DNA from: Glomus cerebriforme
Taxonomy: Eukaryota; Glomeromycota; Glomeromycetes; Glomerales; Glomeraceae
Length of the DNA: 28,822 nucleotides
NCBI GenBank assembly: GCA_003550305.1
Contig: QKYT01000030.1
Location: 359,429 to 388,250 of the forward strand
Reading direction: 5' to 3'
Under the pieces are notes generated by a model. The model had not been told where the DNA came from and did not search any database. It saw nothing but the letters and a program-made list of their open reading frames with translations. Both the position numbers and the translations under genes were made by a program. The first letter of the stretch is position 1; each line of letters starts with the position of its first letter. Of the stretch, positions 1-10,709 are shown one piece after another.

Positions 1-3000
1 TTTCAGTTCCATAAACACGTTCAAAAGGCATGTAGTGATCTGTATTGTCTGGTTAAAAGTTAATAAAGTTTAGTTAATTTAAAATATTAAAAAAAAAAAA
101 AAAAAATACAAAAAAATAATAGATTTACCTCGTGAAGGAATAGGATCTGGAAGAAAATTCAAGTTATTAAATTCATGTGATGGAAGGCGAATTGGTTTAC
201 AATACGAACAGGTAATATTGTTAACATTAAAATGATGTAAGAAATCAATTATTTATTATAGTATAAATGCCACAATATTACCTGAAAGCTATATGCACNA
301 GTACGGCAGTGAGTATCCATAAATTCAATTAATGCAGTNTGATGANGTATTTGTACTTGTGTAGTTTCTTCAATTGTTAAAGTCGGATCTATAGTATGAA
401 TAAACTGTTTGAAAATAAGAAATTGTACAAATATTAATATTAATAAAAAAATTATAAAAAATAAATAAATGATAAATTTTTACCTCAAATAATTCAGTAA
501 TAGCTTCCATATTTGCTGAATCATTGCATTTAAATTTCTTTTCCTTCAATGAGAGTCGTTCTATTCGATTATTTAACATATTCTGAACACTTGCAATACT
601 TTCTTTTAACTCAGATTCTAATTTATTAGATTCATGAGCTTTAGTTCGTATATCATCTAAGGTATTTGTTGTATCAAATAGAGTTTCAGATTCTGGACTC
701 ATTTGATCACGCTTAAGTGCAACACCTTGAAGACCTAAATTCAAAATACTCATAATTCGTTCTGCTGGATTTGTCCAGCTATGATTAGGAGCTGTACGAA
801 CTGCAATAAGTAAATCAAAATTTCCACTAAGAAAAAGACAGATTAATGCAATCTGTACTGATCCATAATTACACCGGTGGTCTGGCCCTCCATCAGTATA
901 AAGACATAAGATTGGAGGCATCATTTGGTGTGTATACTGAATATTGAGTGCATTTAAAAATTCAGTTGAGTGCCTAATAGTATTACTTGGTTCAAAGGTT
1001 GCATCTTTGTAAGATACAAATACCTGGCCATCATAAAATGATCCAGAAATTTCGTTAGGAATTGATATAAAAAATGTAACTGAAGGTGTTATAGAAAGTT
1101 TTGTAAAATCGTGATCAGCAGCAGCCAAAGTACTATTTTGAGCAACCATAGAACGCCTATTTCGTACACCCGTAGAAACTGCAACATCTTCTCCGATAGG
1201 AACTTTATGTTTGTCATCAGCAGAAATTAAGCAAGTCCATTGATTATAATGGATGCAGAATTCTCTGAGGTATCGAAAAAGTGCTGCACAATAATATGCA
1301 TCATCACTGCTTTTTCGAAGTAACCGGCCTTGTATCTTAAATTTAACATTAAATTGACCAGTATGATGCATTGATCTTGTTGTTGTGGCATTTGTAGGAC
1401 AAAATTGAAGTCGAATCCATTCATCTGATGGAATATGAACAGTAAAAGGAAGAGGATCACTGTAAATAAGTTTCAGCCTTTCTGTTATAATTTCACGAAG
1501 GTCACGGACAGACAAGGCCAATGGCATATATAAAATTGTTCCATGCCGTCGTTCATCTACCGCAAGTAAATTCTATTGTTAAATAAATAAATAATGATTA
1601 AAATAGANTTTTTTTTGCTAAATTTGTATCGCCATATTTAATGATACCTGATACATTACACAATTATGTNATTATCACATGCTTTATTTGATCATGTGTT
1701 TGAAACATTTTTTAGCATTTACCTGCTCATTGAAATAAGCATCCGTTTCATTCCAGAATTCATTAAACTTCGTCCCTTTGAATCCATTATTTGTCCGCAA
1801 ATCAAATATAATATTTGGATCTGCCAAAGACAATATTAATCGTAATCTCTCTTCTACATCACGACTAATAACATCTGATGTTACAGCGGCATTGCCAGTA
1901 AGATCAAAATGAAGCATTCGCAATACAGCTGGTGTGACTTTCCGAATATAAGAATACTAAGCAAATATAGTAAGTTAATGCTTAATACCTTTATTTAATA
2001 TTAATTATTATTATTATTATTAAATTATTATTACCTTATTTAATACATTCTTTCGCATTTGCCGTGTAAAATACTGAGGCAATTCTTTATGAATCCTGGC
2101 CAACATGCGTGCTTTCAAAGTTTCATTTAATTCATCTTCATTTTCTGGAATCCTCCACACATAATTAATGGTTCCTAAATAATTACCTTGATGATATCTA
2201 AAAACAAAATTACATTATTGATTAAATATTTTATAAAAATTATTTTTATATCAAATACTAATACTAACCTATATACACCTATCGGAAATGTGAGCTCCAA
2301 TTCTTTTATAAACCGATATCGTTTCATAATATCAATTGGAAGATATTGCTTAATATTAATATATTCATACATCTGTTTTTCAAGTAAAACATCATTCAGC
2401 NGACTGTAAATATCATTAANATTCTCATCTTTACAAGCAGTAATTCGATACATAATGCAATTATTTTCAGNATTGCGAGCACTTTCATCACTATGATGAA
2501 GAATATTCATATTGNTAGTAGTTATAGCTAGATATCCTGCATATTTTTTTAAGATTTCAATTAAAGATAAAGTTGCAGAAATTACTTGATTCCACACATT
2601 ATTATTCGTCCATGGTTGACTGACAGATAATTCAAGAGAACTTGAAAGAAATACTAATTTTTGCTNTGATAATGGGGTTTTTTTATGATGACTAGTATGG
2701 TAAAATTTATTATATGTCTCCCCATCCTGATAGGTTTTTAGTTGTGTAAAAAAGACCGGCAGGTTACATGAACGTGCATGCAAAGTAGAAAGATGTGGAT
2801 CGATATACCAAATTGCATTCATAATACGATTCACAAATGTTTTACCAATTGTATCATGCACACCACCTGTCCAGCCAACATTTTGATTACGAAATAAATC
2901 AATAATTTCATTAAAAAGTTTATTACAACTATTGTATTCAGTACAATATTGAGGAAGTAAAGGTTGATATGAATTGTTCATTAAAATATCAAAAGCATTT

Positions 3001-3355
3001 AAAGTATTTGCGGTTTGTGGTGTATCTAAATTTATTTTTTCAATAAGACAAAATTTAACTTGAAAATATTTCAAAACTTCTAACATTTCTAAGTTTCCTT
3101 TTAACCCATTGTCAACCTTTTTCCAGCTTTCAGACTTTTCTCGTCTAATAAAAACTTCTACTTCTCTATCACCATATTCTCCTAATGTAACTGCATCAAA
3201 GAGATCACTGAACTGATTATTTGTAAGTTCTATGCTCACTACATGTTCAGGAACTATACATTTAACACTTTTGTTAACTTGAACCAAGAGATAAAGCATA
3301 GTGGTTAAAGTTAAAAGATATTCTTGCCATTTAAAACATTTAAAAGCATCCCCCT
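1..3355 (-). CDS. DDE transposase-like protein, partial (3' end off window)
   Basis: A multi-exon minus-strand gene. Exons that keep one frame are 3299-2269, 2197-2035, 1956-1723, 1572-484, 404-282, about 210-129, and 48-1 (partial). The fourth exon carries a probable RNase H-fold DDE triad: ADDKHKVPIGE (Asp codons at 1213-1218), YTDGGPDHR (Asp codon 892-894) and NPAERIMSILNLGLQ (Glu codon 760-762). The spacing is roughly 108 residues D-D and 43 residues D-E. Exon 5 ends with HCRTCAYSFQ and exon 6 reads CSYCKPIRLP, so a Cys cluster follows the core. The 404-129 part is disrupted by an inverted segment (see 209-284). The frame stays open upstream of the ATG at 3297-3299 to a possible acceptor at 3356-3357, so more 5' exons may exist. 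The DDE assignment is by motif only; the family name is unknown to me. It may be domesticated or a multicopy element; ten ambiguous bases favour multicopy. Confidence 0.6.
209..284. repeat. 13-bp inverted repeat bounding an inverted intron/exon segment
   Basis: Positions 209-221 and 272-284 are perfect 13-base inverted repeats (left arm CAGGTAATATTGT). The minus-strand gene needs a splice between 282 and about 210, but its strand has no AG anywhere from 281 to 148. If the sequence between the arms is turned round, the same strand gains a 50-base GT...ATTATAG intron followed by an in-frame exon reading YKCHNITCSYCKP. The last base of that exon then has the correct phase for the next exon (48-1). 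The segment therefore appears inverted relative to the gene, either truly or by misassembly. Confidence 0.75.
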
Positions 3356-5007
3356 AAACGCGTAAAAAATGAGATTAAAAACGCGAATCATTTTGCTTTT
3401 ATGGATAGATTTTCATCGTTATCATCAGGTGTTAAACATAAATGAAATATCGTATCATATGACTAAAATACTGTGATTTTATTGGCTGTACATAATGCAT
3501 ATTATTTGACTAAATTTTATAAAAATGGGGGGGAGGGTTATGATAAACAGATAATTGGCTTGGTCCGGCCTTACTTATGTAAATCGATTGTATATTAATT
3601 TGTATTTTGAAATTAAAGTAAACTTGTATCAAATTGTATATTTAAATTTCTGTTAATTTATTTGATCTACATTTATTCTCATGTATAAACATATAAAAAA
3701 TATACTTATTTTTAGATTCCTTATATATCTGAACAGATCACTTTAAATTTTTCTTAGTTAGTTGTTTGTATTTACATATGATGTTGACAACATATTCAGC
3801 ATCCTCTATTAGCACAATACTGTTTTACTCTGACATACTCTGACCAAATTATTGTCTTATAACAAATCAGTAGTAATATTACTAAGGTTTATAATTATGA
3901 GACATTCATTTTTTATAACTATTTTTTTCTCTAATTCTTTTATTTTTACAATGATAAATTTATCAAAAAAACTGCCAAAAGAAATAAATTTAAGTACAAA
4001 ATAATTCTTGAAACATATTCTTTCATTAAGCAGCATATTTCTGATCTGAATATAAATGCTGCTTAACAAATGATAGATATGCTGAAACATTCCAATATCA
4101 TCATAGTATAAGTTAAATTGTGATTTTCTCAAAATTATATAATCAGAAGATCATCACTTCATTTTCCTAGAACTGACACTTTTTCACCCCCATATGATCA
4201 TAATAAAATATTTGTCATTCCACATCACACTCCTTCACTTTTCATTTTCATTAAGTATTCCAGGAACAGAGAATTTTTTTGAGATATAAAATCATATTTG
4301 TCACGTTTTATTTGTCATATGGTTAACTTTTTAATACCATAATGCTAGCCAAAAATTATGTGAAGGTAAAAAAAATGTTGGGATAGTTATCATCACCTTT
4401 TGCTGTAATAGTTCCATATATAAAATGAAATTTATTAATGATTTTTGACAGATGATTTTTGCATATCTACTGATCTGATTAATCTCTTTAACATAGATAA
4501 TTCAAATTTAACAATAATTTTGCTATGATAATGCTCCCTAAAGTTTTATATTTAATCAAATTAATGATAATTTTATAAGTAACATACTAATTATTAAGTG
4601 CATAATTTAAATAAATTGATTAATAAATTAGGGGTGTAATATTTATTAGGTAATATTTTAGAGAGTGAGAGGTAAAACAAAATTTTATGTGACACAAAAT
4701 TATGTATTTTTATTGGTTAAAATTAATACTATATATATATTTAAATATTATTGGTTAAAAAAATCTTACTTAGGGTAGGATCTCTTATAAAACTAATATT
4801 AGGTAATATATGTTATGGCCCTTACCAAAATTTTTGATTTTTTTATAATTCAAGTTATTTATTAGATTTGTTATTTAATTTATTATAAAATGTATAAATA
4901 AGAATTTTTTAAAAATAATAAAAGTTGCAAAATAAATGCAATATTATGTAATTAGAAAACTAACCAATCAATTTTTATAAAAATTTATATTTTAATAGAA
5001 TATGTAT
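3356..5007. other. AT-rich intergenic region
   Basis: No supportable gene. Short ORFs here (for example 3857-4132 minus) have low-complexity AT-driven translations. There is a short G-run at 3527-3537. A segment around 4208-4330 resembles 5503-5625. Nothing like an rRNA or tRNA is visible. Confidence 0.6.
4208..4330 (+). repeat. Diverged dispersed repeat, possible mate at 5503-5625
   Basis: Both places share a 'CATTCC(C)ACATCACAC' block, followed by TTTTCATTTT, a short AGGAA/GGAATA block and a 'TTTATCACAT/TTTGTCATAT' block in the same order. The match is patchy and judged by eye, so this is a weak call for an old non-coding repeat, possibly MITE-derived. Confidence 0.3.
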
Positions 5008-5009
5008 TA

Positions 5010-5194
5010 CAGTCGTCCCCCTATATAATCACATCCCCAGAACTGAAAAAAAAAGATATGATTATAAAAAACCTATATGATGTGACTATAGAGGAGGTTT
5101 TTTTAATAATATTATTAGTAACTTGGGCCAAGCATAAATGTACTTATAAGGAGGATGTGACTAAACAGGGGGTGCCTATAGAGGGGGATGACTG
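5010..5194. mobile_element. MITE 1, pogo/Tc1-mariner-like, TA target duplication
   Basis: A 185-base non-coding element flanked by TA at 5008-5009 and 5195-5196. The left end reads CAGTCGTCCCCCTATATAAT and the right end, reverse-complemented, reads CAGTCATCCCCCTCTATAG. CAGT termini with TA duplication are typical of pogo/Tigger-like elements. The subterminal motif 'CACATCC' recurs on both sides. It has no transposase, so it would be non-autonomous. Confidence 0.7.
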
Positions 5195-5332
5195 TATACT
5201 ATTTAAATATTTAATTTTACTATGATTGGATTTAATTTGATATTAGTATATTAATTTAAGAAAAAAGTAATTTATCATCATGGTGTTATGTGATATATTA
5301 TTGATATATTATATCATATGACTTATACTATA

Positions 5333-5498
5333 CAGTTAGGCCTTTATATAGTCACATCCTATATAGTCACATCATATATATAAAATTCCTCTATATAATC
5401 ACACCTTTGAAAAAACCAATGTCACAACTCCTATATAGTCATATTTTTGGATTTTTTTACTATGTAACCAACTTGGTAATTATAAAGAGGTTTTACTG
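5333..5498. mobile_element. MITE 2, pogo-like, related to MITE 1
   Basis: A 166-base element flanked by TA at 5331-5332 and 5499-5500. The left end is CAGTTAGGCCTTTATATAGT; the right end, reverse-complemented, is CAGTAAAACCTCTTTATAAT. The interior repeats 'TATATAGTCACAT' and similar words several times, matching the 'TATATAATCACATCC' word of MITE 1. No coding capacity. Confidence 0.62.
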
Positions 5499-5760
5499 TA
5501 TAATAATTTATCATTCCCACATCACACCGTAATTTTTCATTTTTACTATTTATTTTAGGAATAAATTTTTTCGGTATGATAAATATTATTTATCACATAC
5601 TATTCATCACATGTTTAATTTTGCCCAAATTTTATAACGCTGCCAAAATTTCCTTATTTGTATCTTAGGTAACGTTATACTATCAAAAAAAGGCAATCTC
5701 GAAAATTGAAATTTTGGTTTACACTAAATTCCCAAAAAGGCAATTTTACTGCAGATCATT

Positions 5761-5817
5761 TAATTCCGGCCGGAATTATGAATTACGTGACACTGGCGAT
5801 GCATCGCCATGGCGATA
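5761..5817. promoter_or_regulatory. Cluster of perfect palindromes in a GC-richer patch
   Basis: Three perfect palindromes lie together: TAATTCCGGCCGGAATTA (5761-5778), TGGCGATGCATCGCCA (5794-5809) and, overlapping it, ATCGCCATGGCGAT (5804-5817). Flanking sequence is strongly AT-rich. They could be binding sites for dimeric factors, a hairpin, or part of an old repeat. The function is unknown. Confidence 0.45.
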
Positions 5818-6090
5818 AATTACAAAATCCTTAATTTAAAATATTTAATTTAAGTGTCGCATTTCTTTTGCGAGCTACTGTATCAAGAGTTGGACATAGG
5901 TGGGAAAATTTAGATCTAATATTTCCGCATAAAAAATAATTTATTTTCAGTGCAGACACTGTTAAAATACACACGTTAAATATTTTTTGATACCCGCATA
6001 TACCATAAACACGTTAAAAAATCACAAACCCGATATGGGCAAAATTTTATTACTGAAATGTTTCATTGATAAGCATACATTAATTTTATT

Positions 6091-6174
6091 ATGGAACGCC
6101 AGAATCCAGATGCTTATCCTGGACCAGCGAATTTTATTGGATGGAATGAAACAAAATTTGGTATCACTTTAAAA
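6091..6174 (+). pseudogene. Possible orphan first exon (28 codons)
   Basis: An ATG at 6091 opens 28 codons with balanced composition, beginning MERQNPDAYPGPANFIGW, and reaches a GTAATT donor-like site after a complete codon. No continuing exon is recognisable downstream. A similar word, MSQPDAYPGY followed by a stop, is encoded on the opposite strand at about 6606-6638, with about 18 of 20 bases matching around CCAGATGC(T/A)TATCCTGG. It may be a remnant of a duplicated gene; chance is not excluded. Confidence 0.25.
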
Positions 6175-7541
6175 GTAATTTTTTGAACGAAATATTAAAT
6201 CGCAAATTTGTCATCCAAACTTTGTATTTAAAAAAAGAAGGGTTTATTTGTATTTTATGAACAAATAGTAATACATGTTAGAATGCAAAAAAAATTATGC
6301 TTTTTTATTAAAAATTTACAATTATTGTTACAAAATACACATAATTTCCGCGTGATTTAAAATATTTCCTATTATTTCAAGGTAAAAAGTTATATCAATA
6401 GAGTTAGTATAATCGCGAAAAAATGCCATATTCAAAAAAAAAAAATTAATCAACAAAACTAACTATGATATAAAAAACAATATGATATAATACAATAAAA
6501 AATGAAAATCATAAAATATATTGTAAATATTAGAAAATATTGAAAATATTGAAAAGCAAAAGAACTAAAGTCTAGAGAACTATTAAAAAACATTCCTACG
6601 ATGATAATCAGTAGCCAGGATATGCATCTGGTTGACTCATGTAAAAATTTCTGGAGCGACGAAAGGGTTGTTTAACCAGTATCTGTGATTTTAGCATTAA
6701 TTGAATCAATATCATTTTCAATTAATATACAGTCCATGTAAATTTCCACAATATACACAATACAGTATATGGTTAATGCCCTTATATATCGATTTATTGT
6801 ATTTGCAAACATGGAAACTCCGAACATGACAGTTTTAATGACTTAAAAATGAATTATCTGTTATATATTCTTTCTACTATATCGAATCAATCCCTTCTTT
6901 AATTAGATGGCTTCAATCGAAGAAAAATAAATAATTAATTTTAGTTGATCAATTGCGTAGTCATGTTGAATAACCACATGATTTTACAAGCTCAATAATT
7001 CACGTGGGAAAAATGTAAAATCAATAAAATCCCGAATTCTCAAGATTGATAATCGCTAATTAACTTTTTAATTTTATCAACAAAACCAAATTTGTAAATA
7101 GTTCATTCCTTTTTCTACCTAGAATTGAAAGATTAAGTAAAAAAGTATGAAGTACCCGTGTATAATTTTCTGCTGTGGCACCAACAATATAGTTCTATTG
7201 CTTTTCCTAATATCGGAAAGATCTCACATAAATTTGTATGACCTGCTCCCATGCTCCAAAAAAATGTATATATATATATATAAAGTTTGTGGTATTATTT
7301 AAACCTTTTTTTAATGATTAATTGTTTGTTTTTTCATCCACAATATTTCTTTCAAGTTCTTAAATAATATTTTTAACATATTGATTTTTACAAGTGAAAT
7401 TATTGTAATTTTCTTTATTATTTATATATATATTTTTAATTTTTTTTTATAAAAACTCAAAACATCCTTCCCCAAATAAAAATAATCAAAGTGCAACAAT
7501 TAAAAAGAAAAACTCTACCGAGTAAGAAAAAGAGGTCAAGT

Positions 7542-8455
7542 ATGACGAAGCTTTCACCAAAAGCCGTCACTATGGCCCTAGTTGTTCTTGCACCAGTTTG
7601 TTTCCTGGCAACAGCTGCGATGCAACAATTACAACTTGTTGAGAAGTTTGTTCTTCCTATTTTGCATTACTTTTTTTTACGAAAGGATATACCTTTTGTT
7701 ATGATTGGCATTATGTTTGTTTGGACGTATGTAATAACGGCATCTTTAAGTGTTATAGCTCAATCTGCTGGTTTGAAAAATGGGTATGATAATAATGTTT
7801 GTATCAAATATATATATATTTATTTTTTTGGTTAGGAGGAAATGTTACGAGTTGAGAGGGTTTTTCGAATTCACAAGCTTAATAAAAATCATTCAATTTT
7901 TGCTTTTAGGTACCAAGGATATATAAATCAAGTTTAAAGGGCGCATTAGGTAGAGTGATAGCGGCACATCAAGTTGCATTAGAAAATTCCCCGGGTAGTT
8001 ATTCTAATAATAATATTTTTGTTTGTATATATATATATTTTTTATTTTTCATATTAATTTTAATTGGTTTACTTTTCCCATAGTATTTTTTACAGCAGTA
8101 GTTATTGCAACATTAAATAAAGTACCTCCAACATATAGAACAAGGTTTGGATTTGTAATTATTATCAATAATAATGTAAAATTTTTATATAATAAATTAT
8201 GTAAATATAAATATATATATATATTTTTTTAGTTTTTCGGTAATATATACGGTTCTTCGAATTCTTCATACTATAACATATATTTTGGATTTTGATATAG
8301 CAAGAGCAATTATACATATCATGGCTTTATCATGTATTGGGTGGTTATTTGCTTTTGCCCTTATTCCTCAATTTGAAAGTAATTATTCAACAGTAATAGA
8401 AGTAGTTACTTTATTGAGGAGTGTCTCCGATGATACGGTATGGAATTTTGATTGA
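7542..8455 (+). CDS. MAPEG-family integral membrane protein
   Basis: Exons 7542-7796, 7910-7994, 8084-8144 and 8233-8455 give 207 residues in one frame. The ATG at 7542 (MTKLSPKAVTMAL) is the first in frame; the ORF opens earlier only through a GTG. Hydrophobic segments cover roughly residues 8-25, 45-70, 115-130 and 160-180. Hallmarks of MAPEG proteins (microsomal glutathione S-transferase/eicosanoid enzymes) are visible: GYDNNVPR near the first junction, RVIAAHQVALENSPVFF in the middle, and RILHTITYIL before the last membrane helix. Such proteins sit in the ER or outer mitochondrial membrane as trimers and usually use glutathione. The first donor (GTTTGT) is non-standard but is the only one that keeps frame and preserves DNNVPR; a GTATGA site a few bases upstream would break the frame. 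The enzymatic activity cannot be told from sequence. Confidence 0.78.
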
Positions 8456-10709
8456 AATGAGACAATTAAATATGAATCTTTTAAAACGATAAGTTGGTCC
8501 ATTATTAGGTATAATTTTACATTTTTAAAAGTTTGTATTATGTGGATGTTAACATTAAAAATTTTTAATATACAATGAAGAAATCTTTTTTTTTGGGGTC
8601 GACTAACAAAAGTTGGAAATAGGTAAACAAAATCTTCCATCTTCAAAGGAATTCAACGAATGAATATTATTCAAAAAAAAAAAAAAAAGGAATATTGGAT
8701 CAAAGTATTAACAATTTTNTTTTTTTTTTTGTTTTAATAAAAATTTTTGCATATTCAATGCTATTTTTAATTTTAAGAGACAAAAATAAAAATCCAATAA
8801 GGGAAAGGTATCAAAATTACAATTTTTTATCATTTAGCTTATATTTTTTTTTAGGTATTAGGTTTTTTTTCATATGGTATTTTTTTTTTATACGGGGGTT
8901 TTTTTTGGATATTAGATATAGGTTTTATTGGGTTTTCAAAAATTTTCTTTCTTTTTGGGGATTTGTGATTTTATTTTAGGTTATGAAAGTTTGCTTTAAA
9001 GGAATTCATAAATATAAAACCGATAGATATTATTTATAGGGAATAAAAATAAAGAAAAATATATAGAAGTTTTTTAAACACAAATATTCGAAATTTGAAA
9101 TATGAAATTTGAGTATATACAGTATATGATTCGTTTACTGTGACGATACGTTTACAATTTGTATTGTTAAATTCAGGAACGAAAATAAAAATTTTCTAAT
9201 AAATTAGAACAATATAATTATGATACTATTTTGTCATAAATTTAAAACAAAATTAAAATTAAAATTAAAATAAAACCGTTTCAATAACATATAAAGTAAG
9301 GAGGCTTATCCGTTAATTACATTATTTACATACGATCTTTACACCAATAAATTTTGTGTATTTTAGTGAGGCTTGTATTCAGTCAGTTAATTTTTACTTC
9401 GCCAATGAATTTCTTTGTTAAAAACTAATCTCATATGGCTACAAGTATCATCATAATCATCATCATACACATCATACAAAGGGGGGGGGAGGGAGGGAGG
9501 AATAAATTAGCCTCCTGCATGATGTGATTGAACAAAATATTTTTCTCTATTATTTCCATATTACGTTAAAAAAAAAAATTTATTATTATTTTTAACATTT
9601 CAAATATTTTCATTATAATTTAATAAATAAATTTCCAAAAATTTACATTAAACACTTTTAATATTCGTTACATAAAAAGGCCAAGGTTTCTCTAAAAACC
9701 GGGAATAATAATTCTTTTAAAGTATTTAAGGTCCATTAATAGAATTATAGAATTAACCTTTTGCCGCTTGTATCCCAAACAAGTTAAAACAAATTTTTTT
9801 TTTTTTGTACATTATGTACATATTTGTTAAAATCAATGTCTTAGGTCTCACAAAAAGTCTTGATAGTTCAATATGGTACAGTAACACAAGGATACAAGAA
9901 TCCGAGTCCAAAATTCCGAAAATTGGATTTTGTTACAAAATTTAAAACGGATAAAAAAAAATCCAAAGAAAGTCTTTCTTTGTTCAAATGAAACAAAATA
10001 CAGTGCAATTTATGCATAAACCAATAACAAATTAAATTGGTGTCAAAAAAACAATTCCAGGAACTCATAAAGGTTTCGGATAGTGGTAACGGAAAATCAT
10101 TGTTATTTTGCCATTCAATCCAATTATGATGATTAAAAAAAACCCGAACAAAAAAAATTTGAATATTAATTTGGATATGAAAATCAAAAAATCCTCAATT
10201 AGGAAATTTTACCCCCCATTAAAATGCATATGATCATCATCATCCTATTCAGAATAAAAATAAGGATGAAACTTTGTTTAATTTTATAACAATAGTAAGA
10301 ATGGATTTTTTTTTTTTGAGTATGTTGTTTGTTTTTTGTGTTCAAACTGGTTTTATAATATACAAAGACTACCATTGCATTTATAAATTTTTCCGACAAT
10401 GAAATTTCTCATTTTCTATTGTAAAAAGTTTAAAAAAATCCTTTTCATTTTTTATACTACTTTAGATTTTTAGGATCCAATTTTTTTGGTGAATCATGCC
10501 AAAAATGTTTTAACAATAACGTTATGTATCTTCCATCTTTAGACCACTAAAGATTCTGAACAATATAAATACTCCTCCGTTAAATTTTTGTTCCCATCAA
10601 AAAAATTAACTGTTTTTTTTTTTTAAAAAAAAAAAAATAATAATAATAAGTAATAATATTATATATATACATATACATATAAATTCGACGAAAAAAAAAA
10701 AAAAGAAAT
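8456..10709. other. Intergenic region, no gene seen
   Basis: Very AT-rich with T and A runs. The ORF at 8695-8979 is a Phe-rich low-complexity artefact containing an ambiguous base. A 20-base purine run of G with single A's lies at 9481-9500. An (AAAATT)n-like microsatellite lies near 9247-9275. The minus-strand ORFs at 9868-10068 and 10199-10399 show no family features. The final part holds the F-box gene promoter. Confidence 0.5.
9481..9500. repeat. G-rich run, possible G-quadruplex
   Basis: Nine G's followed by AGGGAGGGAGG form four G-tracts separated by single A's, in otherwise AT-rich DNA and next to CAT/ATC repeats. The sequence fits the usual intramolecular quadruplex pattern. Confidence 0.5.

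Larger units (their letters stand above)
5499..7541. other. Intergenic region with palindromes and a possible orphan exon
   Basis: Apart from the palindrome cluster (5761-5817) and the short ORF at 6091-6174, this is AT-rich sequence with short TA and T runs (for example 7266-7282 and 7422-7450). The last few hundred bases must hold the promoter of the MAPEG gene; I cannot single out a core motif with confidence. Confidence 0.5.

Noticed and set aside
211..281. A non-canonical intron with inverted-repeat ends, like euglenid nonconventional introns
   Set aside because: Turning the segment round gives a normal GT-AG intron with correct phase and a Cys-rich exon, so an inversion explains more with less.
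3857..4132. Minus-strand ORF of 91 codons
   Set aside because: AT-driven composition, no motifs, no splice-linked neighbours.
7491..7541. Earlier start of the MAPEG gene
   Set aside because: The upstream extension begins at GTG and is Lys/Ser-rich; the ATG at 7542 precedes the hydrophobic N-terminus.
8695..8979. A 94-codon Phe-rich ORF as a membrane protein
   Set aside because: It is built from T-runs, contains an ambiguous base and has no family features.
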